Positions 41,640 through 51,213 of a stretch of DNA of 64,000 bases are shown here, piece after piece. The notes under the pieces are model-generated. The model did not search any database and was not told where the DNA came from. It saw only the letters and a list, made by a program, of their open reading frames with translations. Within the stretch, counting starts at the first letter, position 1. Every line of letters starts with the position of its first letter. Origin of the DNA: SMBSF63 sp034003545 (GTDB lineage: Bacteria; Chloroflexota; Anaerolineae; Anaerolineales; Anaerolineaceae); NCBI GenBank assembly GCA_964447155.1, contig CAYURM010000001.1, positions 318,369-382,368 of the forward strand, given 5' to 3'. The translations under genes and the position numbers were made by a program.

Positions 41640-42818
41640 ATGCGCATACTGATGGTACACAATACCTATCAACAAAGGGGAGGGGAAGATGTATCAACAG
41701 AGCAGGATATTGAATTATTGCGGAGCCATGGGCATCAAGTACACACATATTTTCGAAACAATGATGAAATAAAAAATTACGCTGCTCTGCAAAAAGCATA
41801 CCTGTTTTTTCGCCCCACCTGGTCATGGCAATCTTACCGGCAAACCATCAAAATTTTAAAAGAATTCAAACCAGAAATTGTGCATGTGCAGAATTTCTTT
41901 CCTTTAATTTCGCCGTCTGTTTTTTATGCCTGCAAGCGGATGAAAATACCCGTCGTGTTCAACTTACGAAATTATCGTCTGGGATGTGCAAATAGCTATT
42001 TCTACCGCGAAAATTCCGTTTGCGAAGAATGTATCCACCGATCTCCACTGTGTGGAATCTATTACAAGTGTTATCACAAATCTGCTATTCAAACAGCAGC
42101 AGTCACATTGATGCAAATTGTCCATCGTTACTTTAAGACATGGGAAAAGAAAATAGACGTCATTTCACCGGTATCTGACTTTGCTGCCAGCAAAATGGTG
42201 TACGCTGGATTAAAGCCGAATAATATCATCGTGCGCAAAAATTACCTGAAAGCCGATCCTGGCGAAGGCAGCGGCCGACGAAGCGGTGCTGTTTTTGTCG
42301 GCCGGCTCAGTCCTGAAAAAGGCTTGAGTACCCTGATGAATGCCTGGGAAAAACTGCCAGACGTCCCTCTGAAGATCATTGGCACTGGCCCTGAGGAAGC
42401 AAATATCAAAGAAAAAAGTGCCAAATTGCAGTCGCGGGTGACCTTGAGCGGCCAATTACCGCACAGCGAAATGCTGGCAGAAGTAAAGGAATCTCAATTC
42501 CTGGTCATGCCCTCTGTATGGTACGAGACCTTCGGACGGACAATCGTCGAAGCGTATGCAACCGGCACCCCAGTCATCGCCAGCCGACTTGGTGCCATTG
42601 CAGAACTGGTAGAAGACGGACAGACCGGACTGCTGTTTACCGCTGGCGATTCAGATGATCTTGCAGAAAAGGTGACCTGGGCAATCCACCACCCTGAAGA
42701 TATGGCCCGGATGGGCAAACATGCCCGGCAAGTTTTTCTGGACAAGTATGAAGCTGGCTCGGCTTATCAGCAGTTGATGGCAGTTTATCAAGCAGCTCGA
42801 ACAAGAACAAAAAACTGA
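41640..42818 (+). CDS. Glycosyltransferase family 4
   Basis: A 392-residue GT-B retaining glycosyltransferase. The N-terminal half has MVHNTYQQRGGEDVSTEQDIELL (glycine loop and acceptor side); the C-terminal half has VFVGRLSPEKG, the PHSEMLAEV strand and the nucleotide-sugar motif PSVWYETFGRTIVEAYATGTPVIA with the E-x7-E pair. A cysteine-rich stretch around 120-140 (CANSYFYRENSVCEEC) is seen in a subgroup of these enzymes. It begins the surface-polysaccharide region that continues to 47656. Sugar specificity is unknown. Confidence 0.92.
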   Translation: MRILMVHNTYQQRGGEDVSTEQDIELLRSHGHQVHTYFRNNDEIKNYAALQKAYLFFRPTWSWQSYRQTIKILKEFKPEIVHVQNFFPLISPSVFYACKRMKIPVVFNLRNYRLGCANSYFYRENSVCEECIHRSPLCGIYYKCYHKSAIQTAAVTLMQIVHRYFKTWEKKIDVISPVSDFAASKMVYAGLKPNNIIVRKNYLKADPGEGSGRRSGAVFVGRLSPEKGLSTLMNAWEKLPDVPLKIIGTGPEEANIKEKSAKLQSRVTLSGQLPHSEMLAEVKESQFLVMPSVWYETFGRTIVEAYATGTPVIASRLGAIAELVEDGQTGLLFTAGDSDDLAEKVTWAIHHPEDMARMGKHARQVFLDKYEAGSAYQQLMAVYQAARTRTKN

Positions 42819-42902
42819 CAAAGAACTGAGTATGTTTATCTCACCAACTGCGTGACACCATAATCTTTGAATGTTTATTGCTGAGAATTTCTCTAGTAAA
42901 GT

Positions 42903-43100
42903 ATGGAGATTACATTACCTAGCCTTGGATTAAGTGTTAACATTTGGCTAGATGAAAACTTAGACAAAATCGAAGCGTCAGATTACATTTCAAGTATTCA
43001 TTTCTCCAAATCACGGCTTGCAAACGAAATCGCAGAAAATGAATTTTTTGACAGACTTGCGAACTGGAATGGTTATGGCAATATTGTGTTAAAGTTATAA
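42903..43100 (+). CDS. Small ORF of doubtful coding status
   Basis: A 65-residue frame without recognisable family and with only a weak ribosome-binding site. It is acidic and amphipathic. It lies in AT-rich DNA between polysaccharide genes; it may be a remnant of a longer gene or a small accessory protein. I include it with low confidence. Confidence 0.3.
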   Translation: MEITLPSLGLSVNIWLDENLDKIEASDYISSIHFSKSRLANEIAENEFFDRLANWNGYGNIVLKL

Positions 43101-43202
43101 CGCTCGGCCCATAAAACGCTGCCTAACGAAGGGTGCACTGAACACTGGAGATTCTGGTGTCCATTGATGTTTTTACTTATCACTAACATTTTGAGGGATA
43201 CG

Positions 43203-44330
43203 ATGAACTTATTGCAGAAGATATACTACGCAATTGATGCTCAGAAAAAATTCAATTCATTGACCAATATATCATTGAATGATTTATCCAGCGGATTGCA
43301 GGATCAGACTGACACTTCTATAAATGATGAATATAAAATATCTGTTGCTAATAGAATCATTCAATCCTATCAAAAAGCAAAACATGAGCAGTTATCTGTT
43401 TTGTCTGTATATCGGCCAGGTCATAAATGGGCTCCTCAAATAGCTGAAAAAAGAAAACTATACATTGAGGCATTAAATCATGGAGATGTTGAGCGCTTGC
43501 TTGATTTGTTAAACAATTTCTATCGCAATAGCGGTGTAATCTCGATTATAAAATATGATCTTTATCATCGTTTAACGAATAAACCTCTCCAGGCAAATTT
43601 TGTACAGAAAAAATTCCTGCATAACATGATTAAAGATATAGAAATTTGGAGAGATCAGTTTCCTGATCATTCCAGTAGCGAATTAGAGGTTCTACCTATC
43701 GGCAATCCTTACGGATACTTTTTTGAAAATACATTGGTTACTGCCGCATCTTGTCCAGCTCATTATTATATGCACAAGTCTCACCAACTAGTAAGCCAAA
43801 TGGATCATCCCATAGTTTGCGAGATTGGTGGAGGAATCGGACAATTTGCATATTTCTTTGCCAGGAAAGTCAGCAATCTAACATATATTGGATTTGATTT
43901 ACCTGAAGTCCTTGTAATAGCCCAGTTTTTTCTTATGAATGCCTTTCCAGATAAAAAGTTCCTGTTATTTGGTGAGGATACATTAATACATCAGGACAAA
44001 AATCTCCGGGAATTTGACTTTATTCTGTTGCCTAATTTTTCATTACGTGAACTTCCATCCAACTCTGCAGATCTCTTCGTGAATTTTCACAGCTTATCTG
44101 AAATGGATTATGCAACCGTTCAAGAATATATTGCTCAAATTATGCGAATCACTAAAGGCTATTTTTATCATGAGAATAGCGAAGTCACACAAGAAATTGG
44201 TTACGGGAATAAGGAAGTGCCTGCCAATCAGTTTCCAATTGACTTGCAACTTTTTAAATTAATTTATCGTACAAAGGCGATTTGGAGAGAAAAACGATAT
44301 TGGGAATACCTCTATCAGCGGATAAAATAA
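43203..44330 (+). CDS. Putative sugar O-methyltransferase
   Basis: A protein of about 375 residues (ATG at 43203 behind GAGGGATA; a longer frame starts at 43164). The middle has a Rossmann SAM-binding motif VCEIGGGIGQFAYF, then IGFDLPEVL, matching the putative sugar O-methyltransferase family found in surface-glycan clusters. The last third holds the FDFILLPNFSLRELP strand and VNFHSLSEMD. The gene is clearly more AT-rich than the chromosome average, as are its neighbours, suggesting acquisition by transfer. It probably methylates a sugar of the glycan made by this cluster. Confidence 0.8.
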   Translation: MNLLQKIYYAIDAQKKFNSLTNISLNDLSSGLQDQTDTSINDEYKISVANRIIQSYQKAKHEQLSVLSVYRPGHKWAPQIAEKRKLYIEALNHGDVERLLDLLNNFYRNSGVISIIKYDLYHRLTNKPLQANFVQKKFLHNMIKDIEIWRDQFPDHSSSELEVLPIGNPYGYFFENTLVTAASCPAHYYMHKSHQLVSQMDHPIVCEIGGGIGQFAYFFARKVSNLTYIGFDLPEVLVIAQFFLMNAFPDKKFLLFGEDTLIHQDKNLREFDFILLPNFSLRELPSNSADLFVNFHSLSEMDYATVQEYIAQIMRITKGYFYHENSEVTQEIGYGNKEVPANQFPIDLQLFKLIYRTKAIWREKRYWEYLYQRIK

Positions 44331-44348
44331 AATCATTGCGGGATTCTA

Positions 44349-44677
44349 ACCCATATTCCGCACCCCTGAGTGACGAAAATGGGAATTATCGGATAAGCTT
44401 GGGGCATGAGCGAAGAACAACGATATGAAACCCAACGAATGGATCAACACGGGATTGTGGCAGGGATATGCCATGAATTCGACTTGGATAAAGAAATCGA
44501 TCAGATGGAAAGTGGGAGGATACTCGCATGGCTAGAAGTGCTCAGCTGAAACAGCAGCGACAAGAGCACTTTTATGGCGAGCATAAAGGCCTATAGCAAC
44601 CAGTTATTGGAAGAAGAACAGGGACACCAATTCAAAAATATTATCTGGAAAACCCTTAAGGGTGCGGAATGTGGGAA
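44349..44677. mobile_element. Deleted IS1634-type insertion sequence
   Basis: Imperfect terminal inverted repeats flank the element: ACCCATATTCCGCACCC at 44349-44365 and GGGTGCGGAATGTGGGAA at 44660-44677. Inside is the N-terminal piece of a transposase (44406-44549). An intact element of this type is about 1.5-2 kb, so most of it is lost. Confidence 0.75.
44406..44549 (+). pseudogene. Transposase fragment (DUF4277 N-terminus)
   Basis: A 47-residue frame with HGIVAGICHEFDLDKEID, the pattern of the DUF4277 domain that opens IS1634-type transposases (HGIVAG-C-E-GL---ID). It stops with TGA after 47 residues, and the DDE catalytic part is missing. Too short for the usual gene callers. Confidence 0.75.
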
Positions 44678-44838
44678 TGAAGTAAAGACTTATGAATAAC
44701 AGTTTGAAAAAAGGATTTCACAAAACGGCGACCTGCTGAACTTGTGAAGAAACATCAGGAGGGTCCATTTCTTTGTATCAATTGTCATCAAAAAGGATTG
44801 CAGGGGGCCAAACCACATGACTTTAAGCAATCCTGAGT

Positions 44839-46293
44839 TTATTCTCTTTCTACGGATACCAAACCGATTTTCGACCTTAAAAATTTCCCGGTGGAATTAA
44901 TCCTTTGCCAATTAGAAACAAAAAAGACTACCAGACCCGTTAAGTTAAACCACAATGAATATTCTGAAAAGATACCTACCGAAAAAATACCAATCGAAAA
45001 CAAGGTTTCTGTGGAAAGTAATTCCCCGTATTCTCGTCCCCTGTTTTCCTTGATTTCCAATATATTAAGCCCCAGTCGGATGTTGAAATAAGTGTACAAA
45101 AACGCACCCGCAAGAACTGCAAAAGAAATGAACAGATAATCGAATTTTAATAGAGAAACAAGCAGGCTAATTATGGTAACAACCACAATAGCTAAAATGC
45201 CGATTTGGGCTACATCTTTCTGGCGTTCACGTGAGACAGCCAAAGCATTGTAACCAAAAGAAACAGCCAGAATACCCTGTGCCAGAAGCAAAACGGTGAT
45301 AGTCGGCACAGCTTGGCGATATTGTTGCAAATAAATCACAAACAACGGCAACAATAGAATGCAGAAAAATATTGTCAGAAATACGGCTGTTGAAAATAAT
45401 TGGTTGATCTGGTTAATACTTTTTCGGGCTGCTTGGATACTGACTCCTGTCCGTAGTCGTGAAAGGACTTCGGGATATATCGCCCAAGCAATTGAGCGGA
45501 AACCCAGCAAAGCAGCCATAGCGATTGAGTTTGCCAGGGTATAATGCCCAACCTCCTCCAACGAATAATAAAAGCTAAGGATTGTGCGCGGGCTGACCAT
45601 GATTAAATAAAAACTTAGATTGTAGATAAAGAGGGGAAAAGATATCCTGGCCAAAGCCATAAAAACCTCTTTGCTAGCTTTTAGTGAAAATTTGTAAGGA
45701 AAACGAACTAAAAAGATAGCGATACCCAACAGATTGGAAATGATCATCCCCCACAATTGAGCGAGTATCACCTTTTCTGTTCTGACCAGCAGGGCAATAA
45801 TGAGCAAGATCGCTGCAGTAATAATTTCAACAATAGCTATTTTGAAAAGAGCCCTTTTAACACGGAGAATATTCGTCAATACTTGCAGGATATTAGCAGA
45901 AATCGTAACCACAAGAATCAATTTAAGATATTGATTAAATTCGAATTTTGGAAATAATTCCACACCAGACCAGTTTATCATTATGCCTGCGGAAAGGGTC
46001 AATAAACTGACCAGAAAAATACTGAGCACAGAAGCAGAAGTATATTTGTTTTGTATCTCTTCCTTTTCCTCATCTGCTGTGGATAAAAGCACAGTGATTC
46101 CGTTCTCAATTCCAAAAGTGGTATAAGAAAGATACTGCAACACCAACGTTACAAATCCCCAGACGCCTAAGTAATAAGGCCCCAGATGTTTCGCTATGAT
46201 AATAGCTCGCACCATCTGCAGGCCATAACGAAGATAACGCACCAATGAAAATAACATCAGAGGATGTATGGCTGGTTTTCTAATTCGTCTCAT
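44839..46293 (-). CDS. Polysaccharide flippase (Wzx-like)
   Basis: A 484-residue membrane protein with about twelve to fourteen hydrophobic segments and the usual N-terminal pattern of oligosaccharide flippases (HLGPYYLGVWGFVTLVLQYLSYTTFGIENGI). It would move lipid-linked glycan units across the membrane. It overlaps the upstream gene by 14 nt and so is cotranscribed with it. AT-rich. A charged start MRRIRKP fits the positive-inside rule. Confidence 0.85.
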   Translation of the reverse strand: MRRIRKPAIHPLMLFSLVRYLRYGLQMVRAIIIAKHLGPYYLGVWGFVTLVLQYLSYTTFGIENGITVLLSTADEEKEEIQNKYTSASVLSIFLVSLLTLSAGIMINWSGVELFPKFEFNQYLKLILVVTISANILQVLTNILRVKRALFKIAIVEIITAAILLIIALLVRTEKVILAQLWGMIISNLLGIAIFLVRFPYKFSLKASKEVFMALARISFPLFIYNLSFYLIMVSPRTILSFYYSLEEVGHYTLANSIAMAALLGFRSIAWAIYPEVLSRLRTGVSIQAARKSINQINQLFSTAVFLTIFFCILLLPLFVIYLQQYRQAVPTITVLLLAQGILAVSFGYNALAVSRERQKDVAQIGILAIVVVTIISLLVSLLKFDYLFISFAVLAGAFLYTYFNIRLGLNILEIKENRGREYGELLSTETLFSIGIFSVGIFSEYSLWFNLTGLVVFFVSNWQRINSTGKFLRSKIGLVSVERE

Positions 46294-47656
46294 TTTGGGA
46301 ATAGGCCTCTATATTTGCATTGTCCAGAAGATACCAGTTTGCATCGTTAATTCTTTTTGAGATAAAAAGGTCCTCATACAAAGATCTTGCAAGTTTGCTT
46401 GAAAGCCCGTCAAAGTGGCTGCCAATCGTGTCGATATAATATTTTGCCCGTCCCCTCACATTCTCTTTTGATTCAGTGAGCTCGAGAATTTTCTGGATGA
46501 GGCAATCAGGGTCGAAGAAAAATTCACAAAGTCCCTGAGAGACAAAACTATAACTACCTCTATTTCCTTTTTCAGAAAAATCATAAAAAAGTGGGACAAC
46601 ATTCAATAAGGCAGCTTCTAGATGTATATTTGAATTTCCCGCAATTACACAATCGACTTTCCTCAGAAATTCAAAAGATTCTTCTCCATTGGGGTCTGAA
46701 TAAATTAATCCGCGCTGGCTGCAAATAGCTTGCCATACATGTTTTTTCTTTTCACTTGGATGTGGTCTAAAGTAGATTTTGAGCCCTGAAAATTCTTTCT
46801 GGATTCTTGTTAATATCTCTTCAGTTTTTTCTACAGGGTCTTGTAAGTTGGTGCAAATCCCAATCGATCCAACCTTTTCATTTTGATTTGTAAAACTGCG
46901 ATACTTATCAAATTTTGGAGCACCTATCAAAAAGACTTTTGTTCTAGAAGGGGCGATTTCTGAATAAGTTTTTAAAGCATCCTGGCCTTCTAAAAAAGCA
47001 TAATCGTAAGTGAGGGGAGGAAATTCATCTGTCACGGAAGCGTGCTGGAAATAAATGACCGGTATACCCTCATCTTGGGCTGCTTTCAACATTACCCGAT
47101 TTTCAACCACATGATCATTGGACATGCTCAGAGTTACCGGTTTTTTACCTCTAAGCCATTTCCTGGCTGCGATATAAAATCCATAAGTGAACCAATAGCG
47201 ATCGAAATTATAATAAAAGGACTTTTTTTGAATCCCCTTTGATTTAATAAAATGATAAAAAATAAAAAAAAGGAAAGGTATCGAATATAAATAGCCCTTA
47301 AATTTTGTTTTTTGAAAAGAATAATCGCCATTTTCCCCGATTAAAAAAGAATTTTTCAGACAATCAACAACCGGTTTCAGACTATCTTTTTGATTTTGTG
47401 ATTCCGCGAAAAATATAAAAGCGTTTTGAGGAATATGCTGTTCATCTTTCCATGCCTGGAAATTAAGTTGATCTAACATGTGCTTAACAAATACAGCGAT
47501 TCGTATCAGCAACCCTTTTTGAGGAAGCACTCTTCCTGGGGGAGCTAAAAACCGAATGAAAATTCTCGAGGAAAAGACATAGTTCAAATTAAAAATATCC
47601 AGTTGTAGAGCAGCTGCAAGAATAGTATGCTGGTCTTTACTTTTAAGATTCTGCAT
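46280..47656 (-). CDS. Glycan-biosynthesis protein, GT-B/polysialyltransferase-like
   Basis: A 458-residue protein that I do not recognise by name. The C-terminal half has a GT-B-like order: VIYFQHASVTDEFP, then KVFLIGAPKFDKY, FRPHPSEKKKH and AGNSNIHLEAALLNVVPLFYDFSE, similar to CDP-glycerol transferases and capsule-type transferases that bind a nucleotide donor. The N-terminal half is basic and has one hydrophobic stretch (about 125-140). It lies directly before the flippase gene with a 14-nt overlap. It is AT-rich like the rest of the island. A role in making or capping the exported polymer is likely from context. Confidence 0.6.
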   Translation of the reverse strand: MQNLKSKDQHTILAAALQLDIFNLNYVFSSRIFIRFLAPPGRVLPQKGLLIRIAVFVKHMLDQLNFQAWKDEQHIPQNAFIFFAESQNQKDSLKPVVDCLKNSFLIGENGDYSFQKTKFKGYLYSIPFLFFIFYHFIKSKGIQKKSFYYNFDRYWFTYGFYIAARKWLRGKKPVTLSMSNDHVVENRVMLKAAQDEGIPVIYFQHASVTDEFPPLTYDYAFLEGQDALKTYSEIAPSRTKVFLIGAPKFDKYRSFTNQNEKVGSIGICTNLQDPVEKTEEILTRIQKEFSGLKIYFRPHPSEKKKHVWQAICSQRGLIYSDPNGEESFEFLRKVDCVIAGNSNIHLEAALLNVVPLFYDFSEKGNRGSYSFVSQGLCEFFFDPDCLIQKILELTESKENVRGRAKYYIDTIGSHFDGLSSKLARSLYEDLFISKRINDANWYLLDNANIEAYSQNETN

Positions 47657-47978
47657 TCCATTCCTCTTCTACTAAATTTCTCATCAATCAGGCTGAAGAG
47701 CAAACACGTTATAATTATTATTTCATTATAAAAATCCGTTCCTCACTTGAATCCAAGTCATAAAAAAATCCAGGTATTGAAAAAATGAGTGTCTTTCTTC
47801 TGCTCCATTTCTGGAGAAAAAACATCCCCATAATCAAGATTTCGAAAATATAGGTAAGGGGAAGATATTTTTCAGATAAACGTTGTGATTATAACATGAC
47901 CATGATTTTCCCCCATCCGCTACATCAAAAAAACCGCAGCCCTTCACAGGGCTGCGGTTTATATCTTTACAAAAGTCT
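47657..47978. other. AT-rich spacer and terminator
   Basis: This 322-bp spacer holds the presumed promoter of the polysaccharide genes (no clear boxes) and the terminator of the PDH operon at 47931-47960. Nothing else was recognised. Confidence 0.7.
47931..47960 (-). terminator. Intrinsic terminator of the pdh operon
   Basis: A 12-bp perfect stem (47931-47942 / 47949-47960), 6-nt loop, followed on the minus strand by seven U. Confidence 0.92.
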
Positions 47979-49277
47979 TTACACAACCAACCGCAGCGGC
48001 TCTTCAATATAATCTGCCAGAGCCTGCATGAATTGGGCAGCCTCCACTCCGTCTGAAATGCGATGATCTACGGAAATGACCATCTTCATCCGGGTGCCCA
48101 CTGCCAGCTCGCCGTCTTTCACCACCGGCTGCTGCCGGGCTGTGCCAACGGCCAGAATAGCCGCTTCCGGTGGGTTGATGATCGCGGAAAATTCGCTCAC
48201 CTCAAACATGCCCAGATTGCTGATCGAGAAGGTCGAGCCTTCAATATCATCTGGCCGCACCTTGCCGTCTCTGGTGCGCTCCACCATCGTCTTCAGTTCG
48301 CTGGAGATCAGGCGCAGCGGCTTGCGGTCCGTATCCCTGCTGACCACGGTTAGCAGGCCGCCTTCCACTGCCACAGCCACGCCGATGTTGACCTGACCAT
48401 GCTGAATGACCTTATCCTCATCCAGGGAAGCATTCAGATTCGGGAATTGCCGCAAAGCAAGCGCCGTCGCTTTGACCACAAAGTCGTTTACCGACAGCTT
48501 CTGTTCAGCAGGCAAAAGTGCATTCAATTCCTTGCGCACGGACAGCAGTTTTTCCACGTCATATTCATGGGCCACATAAAAATGCGGCACCTGCTGTTTG
48601 GACTCTGCCATCCGCCGACCAATCGCACCGCGCAGTTTGGTCAACGGCACTTCCTTGTCCGCTGGCGGCTCGCCGCCGCCCCAGTCTGGCAAGGGCATCT
48701 TCACTGCGGATGCTGCCGGCTTTTTCTGCTTCCTGGGCGCATCAACTTCTTCACCGCCCTCTTCCTCATCTTTGCGGCGTTCAATCGCCGCACGTACATC
48801 CTTCTTGACCACCCGGCCTCTTGGACCGCTGCCAGCTACTTCGCGCAAATCCAGCCCAAAATCCCGGGCCATGCGTTTTGCCAGTGGGGAAGCGCGCAAC
48901 AGTTCATCGTCTTCTGCTTGTTGTTGCGCTTGTTTTTCAGCCGGAACCACCTTGATTTCTTCCTGCGGCACACCTTTTTTGGCTGCCTCTCTGGCCGATT
49001 CTTCAAGTTCATCTACCGGCAGTTCACACACTTCTTCGCCGGGTTTCAAAATAATGGCAATCGGCTTGCCGACCGGCAGCGTGGTACCTTCGTCCACCAG
49101 CAAACGGCAAATCGTTCCCGCATAGCCGGATTCCACTTCTACCGTGGCCTTGTCGGTCTCAATCTCAGCGACGATTTCTCCCCGCTCAACCGGTTCCCCT
49201 TCCTTTTTCAGCCAGTGCACCAGCGTGCCTTCGGCCATATCAAATCCCAGTTTGGGCATCTTAATTACATCAGACAT
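47979..49277 (-). CDS. pdhC: Dihydrolipoamide acetyltransferase (E2) of 2-oxoacid dehydrogenase
   Basis: E2 core enzyme that takes the acetyl group from E1 and passes it to CoA. The 432 residues hold one lipoyl domain (1-78, lipoyl-lysine Lys43 in ETDKATVEVES), an acidic linker, an E1/E3 binding domain (about 130-165, ASPLAKRMARDFGLDL ... GSGPRGRVVKKDV), a Lys/Asp-rich linker and the catalytic domain with VDHRISDGVEAAQF near the end. The ATG overlaps the E1beta stop by one base (TAATG). E3 is not in the window and must be encoded elsewhere. Confidence 0.93.
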   Translation of the reverse strand: MSDVIKMPKLGFDMAEGTLVHWLKKEGEPVERGEIVAEIETDKATVEVESGYAGTICRLLVDEGTTLPVGKPIAIILKPGEEVCELPVDELEESAREAAKKGVPQEEIKVVPAEKQAQQQAEDDELLRASPLAKRMARDFGLDLREVAGSGPRGRVVKKDVRAAIERRKDEEEGGEEVDAPRKQKKPAASAVKMPLPDWGGGEPPADKEVPLTKLRGAIGRRMAESKQQVPHFYVAHEYDVEKLLSVRKELNALLPAEQKLSVNDFVVKATALALRQFPNLNASLDEDKVIQHGQVNIGVAVAVEGGLLTVVSRDTDRKPLRLISSELKTMVERTRDGKVRPDDIEGSTFSISNLGMFEVSEFSAIINPPEAAILAVGTARQQPVVKDGELAVGTRMKMVISVDHRISDGVEAAQFMQALADYIEEPLRLVV

Positions 49278-50248
49278 TACAGCACCTCCTTCACCGCTTT
49301 GATCACATCTTCTACCTGAGGCAGCGCCGACTGTTCCAGCGTGCGGTTATAGGGCAAAGGCACTTCTGTTTGTGCCACCCGCTGAATGGGCGCATCCACG
49401 TAATCAAAGGCTTCCTGATAAATTCGTGCGGACACTTCTGCCCCCACACCATACGAGCGCCAGCCTTCTTCCACAATGACAGCCCGGTTGGTTTTTTTGA
49501 ACGATTCGAGCACCGGTCCCATATCCAGCGGACGCAGTGAGCGCAGGTCCACAATTTCAGCTTCAATCCCTTCTTTCGCCAGCTTTTCCGCTGCCTTCAG
49601 GGACACTTGCAGCATCTTGGAATAGGTAACGATGGTCACATCACTGCCGGGACGCTGGATCTTGGACTTGCCGATTTCCTCTACATAATCCCCCTCAGGT
49701 ACTTCTCCGCGCACCTGATACAGCGTGGCCTGTTCAATGAACAGCACCGGGTCATTGCTGCGAATGGCTGCTTTAAGCAGTCCTTTCGCATCTGCCGGCG
49801 TGCCTGGGGCCACCACGTGCAGCCCAGGGAAATGGGCAAAAATCACGTCCGGCGTATGGGAATGGGTGGCTCCCAACTGCCGTCCGCCGCCGCTGGAGGT
49901 GCGGATCACCAGGGGCACTTCCATCTGCCCGCCGAACATGTACCGCATCTTGGCCGCTTCGTTGACGATATGGTCCATTGCTACAAAAGCAAAATTGATT
50001 GTCATCAATTCGGACACCGGACGCAAACCAGCCATGGCCGCCCCAACCCCGGCGCCAACAATGGCGGCTTCCGAGATGGGCGTATCACGCACCCGTTCCG
50101 GGCCAAAATGATCCAAAAATCCCTTGGTCACAGCGTAAGTTCCGCCCCATACGCCGACTTCTTCACCCATTACAAATACTTTGGGATCCCGTTCCATTTC
50201 TTCCCACAGCGCTTCTGAAATCGCCTGTCGCATTGTCATCACCGTCAT
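49277..50248 (-). CDS. pdhB: Pyruvate dehydrogenase E1 beta subunit
   Basis: Beta chain of the thiamine-dependent decarboxylase, 323 residues. Typical segments are VFVMGEEVGVWGGTYAVTKGFLDHFGPERVRDTPISEAAIVGAGVGAAM, the glutamate that activates TPP lying in this region, then RTSSGGGRQLGATHSHTPD and FIEQATLY. It overlaps the E1alpha gene by ATGA and E2 by one base, so the three subunits are made in balance. Substrate could be pyruvate or a branched-chain or acetoin analogue; pyruvate is the most likely. Confidence 0.93.
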   Translation of the reverse strand: MTVMTMRQAISEALWEEMERDPKVFVMGEEVGVWGGTYAVTKGFLDHFGPERVRDTPISEAAIVGAGVGAAMAGLRPVSELMTINFAFVAMDHIVNEAAKMRYMFGGQMEVPLVIRTSSGGGRQLGATHSHTPDVIFAHFPGLHVVAPGTPADAKGLLKAAIRSNDPVLFIEQATLYQVRGEVPEGDYVEEIGKSKIQRPGSDVTIVTYSKMLQVSLKAAEKLAKEGIEAEIVDLRSLRPLDMGPVLESFKKTNRAVIVEEGWRSYGVGAEVSARIYQEAFDYVDAPIQRVAQTEVPLPYNRTLEQSALPQVEDVIKAVKEVL

Positions 50249-51213
50249 GAGCGCACCTCGCTATATGAATAAACATCAGCAAACAAGTCTTCCGGTTCCG
50301 GCTCGGGACTGTTCTCGGCAAATTCGATCGCCGCCAAAACATCATCCATCGCCTCTTCATCAATCTTGTTCAATTTTTCTTTGGTTGCCCATTCTTTTTC
50401 GATAATTTTCGCGCGGGCAATCCCAATCGGATCATTTTCCTGGTATTCATGGATCTCCTCTGAGTCGCGGTAACGTTCGGGGTCTCCCATTGAATGGCCG
50501 CGGAAACGATAGGTCTGCGCCTCCAGGAACTGCGGGCCGCTGCCCTCCCGGATCTCTTTGAGCATTCGGGCAGCTGTATCATGCATCTCAAACAAATCCA
50601 TGCCGTCGGCCTGTTCGGTTTTGATGTCATAGCTGCATGCCTTCTGGTACATCTCCACCGCCGAAGCGCGCTCCACCGCCGTCCCCATGCCGTAGCGGTT
50701 GTTTTCCACCACCCACAGCACCGGCAGATTCCACACTTTGGAAAGATTCAAAGCCTCATGGAAAAAGCCGATATTGGTTGATCCGTCACCAAACATGGCA
50801 ATGGTGACCGCATCCTTCTTCTCATACTGATCCGCCAGGGCCATCCCCGCTGCCAGGGGCAAATGCGCCCCGACAATCGCGTGTCCGCCCCAGAAGTTCT
50901 TGCTCACATCCGCCATGTGCATCGATCCGCCCTTACCACGAGAAATGCCAGTGGCCTTGCCCAGCAGTTCAGCCATCACCTTCTTGGCTGGAATGCCGAC
51001 GTTAATTGCCACCCCATGGTCACGGTAAGCGGTAATCACACGATCCTGCGGCTTGCGGGCTGAAATCAACCCGGTGCTGACCGCCTCCTGTCCAATGTAC
51101 AGATGCAAAAAGCCGCCAATCTTACCGTCCTGGTAAAGAATGGCCGCTTTTTCCTCCAGAATGCGGATCGTCACCATCTGGCGATACAGATCCAAACTCT
51201 GCTTTTTATTCAT
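50245..51213 (-). CDS. pdhA: Pyruvate dehydrogenase E1 alpha subunit
   Basis: Alpha chain, 322 residues, decarboxylating pyruvate with TPP. The TPP/Mg motif GDGSTNIGFFHEALNLSKVWNLPVLWVVENN lies at about 140-170, and the phosphorylation-loop-like region YRFRGHSMGDPERYRDSEE near 245. First gene of the operon pdhABC (minus strand), with AAAGGAGC 9 nt before the ATG at 51213. The upstream DNA is very AT-rich. Together with PPDK, encoded upstream, it controls the fate of pyruvate. Confidence 0.93.
   Translation of the reverse strand: MNKKQSLDLYRQMVTIRILEEKAAILYQDGKIGGFLHLYIGQEAVSTGLISARKPQDRVITAYRDHGVAINVGIPAKKVMAELLGKATGISRGKGGSMHMADVSKNFWGGHAIVGAHLPLAAGMALADQYEKKDAVTIAMFGDGSTNIGFFHEALNLSKVWNLPVLWVVENNRYGMGTAVERASAVEMYQKACSYDIKTEQADGMDLFEMHDTAARMLKEIREGSGPQFLEAQTYRFRGHSMGDPERYRDSEEIHEYQENDPIGIARAKIIEKEWATKEKLNKIDEEAMDDVLAAIEFAENSPEPEPEDLFADVYSYSEVRS

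Larger units (their letters stand above)
44331..44838. other. AT-rich intergenic region with IS remnant
   Basis: The region holds a deleted insertion sequence (44349-44677) and, from 44678 to 44838, sequence without recognisable gene or repeat. Confidence 0.8.

Noticed and set aside
43095..43160. attC-like sequence (GCCTAAC core) after the small ORF at 42903
   Set aside because: Only one half-site fits the consensus, no matching GTTRRRY partner or foldable pair was found, and no integrase is present.
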